5,909 bases of DNA, taken from JASTVH01 sp042862465. GTDB taxonomy: Bacteria > Pseudomonadota > Gammaproteobacteria > Pseudomonadales > Oleiphilaceae. The DNA is taken from NCBI GenBank assembly GCA_042862465.1, contig JASTVH010000026.1, positions 1 through 5,909 on the forward strand, given 5' to 3'. Below are positions 5,463 through 5,909 of the stretch, piece by piece. Each line of letters opens with the position of its first letter. Position 1 is the stretch's first letter. The translations under genes were made by a program, and so were the position numbers. The notes beneath the pieces were generated by a model. That model was not told the origin of the DNA and searched no databases. It saw only the letters and a list, made by a program, of their open reading frames with translations.

Positions 5463-5822
5463 ATGACGTTGCTAGCTACTTTCATGCAGGCCGAGTCGGC
5501 CAAACAGCGAGCTTCAGTGATCGAACGTCAAAGGATGCGCGAGCTCCTGATCAACGAATTCGCTCAAAATCAGGTGGATGTTTACGTCCAGACAGAGGAA
5601 GAATTGACCTCTCTTTGGATCGGTCGCCTCGAACGCAGAGGTTATAGTTCTAAAGAAATCGAAAAACGCTTCGAGGAACTCACTGGCGATAGACTAACGC
5701 TAGCTCACGATACGTTCGAGATTGTAAAAGCGCACGGGGCGACCGCTATAACAGCTGCCCAGGACGGAAATAGGCTGGTCGGGAAAACCGGGACAGATTT
5801 ATTTTTTAGCCCCCCGCAGTAA
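5463..5822 (+). CDS. unrecognised helical protein with repeat-encoded C-terminus
   Basis: I do not recognise this protein. From the ATG at 5463 it has 119 residues; from the better-spaced TTG at 5469 it has 117. It is rich in charged residues and predicted by eye to be mostly helical. Examples are AKQRASVIERQRMRELLINE (13-32), TEEELTSLWIGRLERRG (43-59) and SKEIEKRFEELTGDRLTLAHDTFEIV (61-86). There is no signal peptide or membrane segment. The last residues, GKTGTDLFFSPPQ, are encoded by the transposon-end motif GGGACAGATTTATTTTTT. The natural C-terminus has therefore probably been replaced by an insertion near 5780. GC content is about 42-50% in the two 60-base lines I counted, against 78% in a line of the DUF3141 gene, which suggests foreign origin. 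A clear ribosome binding site and promoter-like sequence support it being a gene. Function is unknown. Confidence 0.5.
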   Translation: MTLLATFMQAESAKQRASVIERQRMRELLINEFAQNQVDVYVQTEEELTSLWIGRLERRGYSSKEIEKRFEELTGDRLTLAHDTFEIVKAHGATAITAAQDGNRLVGKTGTDLFFSPPQ

Positions 5823-5870
5823 AATCCCACGCTGATCCAAAGCACGGCAGGAAGCTGTGCCCAATACCCC

Positions 5871-5880
5871 AAGGAAGGAG
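5871..5880 (+). promoter_or_regulatory. ribosome binding site of the transposase gene
   Basis: AAGGAAGGAG ends six bases before the ATG at 5887, an ideal spacing. It supports translation starting there even though only seven full codons are visible. Confidence 0.6.
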
Positions 5881-5886
5881 TCACCC

Positions 5887-5909
5887 ATGCCCCGACAAGC
5901 ACGGGTCAT
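5887..5909 (+). CDS. REP-associated tyrosine transposase (Y1/IS200-like), 5' end only
   Basis: Only MPRQARV and two further bases are in the window. This matches the usual start of REP-associated tyrosine transposases (MPRxARV/I, then P-G-x-PHHxxxRG), single-strand DNA transposases with a HUH motif and one catalytic tyrosine. A strong ribosome binding site precedes it, and the GGGACAGATTTATTTT motif about 90 bases upstream is of the type seen at the ends of these elements. The rest, including the catalytic residues, lies beyond the window, so the call rests on a short prefix and its context. Confidence 0.55.

Larger units (their letters stand above)
5221..5800. repeat. inverted GGGACAGAT motifs bracketing a 580-bp segment
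   Basis: ATCTGTCCC (5228-5236, followed by GTTTTCG) is the inverted copy of GGGACAGAT (5790-5798, preceded by CGGGAAAACC). The similarity extends a few bases on each side with one inserted base. Between them lie a promoter-like site and the unrecognised gene at 5463. This may be a small non-autonomous mobile segment. Alternatively these are the facing ends of two separate elements, since a transposase start follows at 5887. Confidence 0.5.

Noticed and set aside
1..5909. CRISPR array, tRNA or rRNA genes
   Set aside because: No regularly spaced short repeats and no cloverleaf-like or rRNA-like sequence were seen.

Overview
The window looks like an accessory, decaying stretch of a GC-rich gammaproteobacterial chromosome. 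The RsmE, thiolase, DUF3141 and DUF445 sequences all read as gammaproteobacterial. A halophilic or sulfur-oxidising Chromatiales-like lineage is my guess, and nothing here proves it. Apart from a small metal-binding protein gene, the healthy genes are one two-gene operon on the minus strand. Most of the rest is truncated genes, relics, palindromic repeats and sequence resembling REP-associated transposon ends.

Layout. Positions 1-114 hold sequence that does not belong to rsmE, perhaps the tail of another reading frame. Positions 115-651 (+) encode the SPOUT catalytic domain of RsmE without its N-terminal domain. Positions 800-1000 (-) encode a 66-residue YHS metal-binding protein, followed by an out-of-frame hydrophobic tail. 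Positions 1114-4058 (-) hold a thiolase and, upstream of it, a DUF3141 protein with a PhaC-like alpha/beta-hydrolase fold. They overlap by 4 bases (ATGA). Positions 4095-4256 (-) are a frameshifted relic of the Na+/H+ antiporter gene nhaA. Positions 4310-4540 carry an inverted repeat, a second copy of the rsmE 3' end and a 95-bp palindromic repeat. Positions 4590-5168 (+) are the N-terminal part of a DUF445 membrane protein, cut off by sequence resembling RAYT/REP transposon ends. Positions 5221-5800 are flanked by inverted GGGACAGAT motifs and contain an AT-richer segment with a promoter-like site and an unrecognised 119-residue reading frame. The window ends in the first codons of a probable REP-associated tyrosine transposase (Y1 family) at 5887.

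How the parts relate. The thiolase and DUF3141 protein probably act together on acyl-CoA or polyhydroxyalkanoate-type substrates. The most informative structural feature is a direct repeat of about 77 bp, about 84% identical, at 623-699 and 4367-4444. Both copies contain the last codons of rsmE. They bracket the YHS-thiolase-DUF3141-nhaA' block, as expected if the block was inserted at, or rearranged around, the 3' end of rsmE. I see no integrase in the window. I did not find convincing evidence of a new multi-gene functional system. The best candidates for novelty are this bracketed block and the repeat-flanked orphan gene at the right end.
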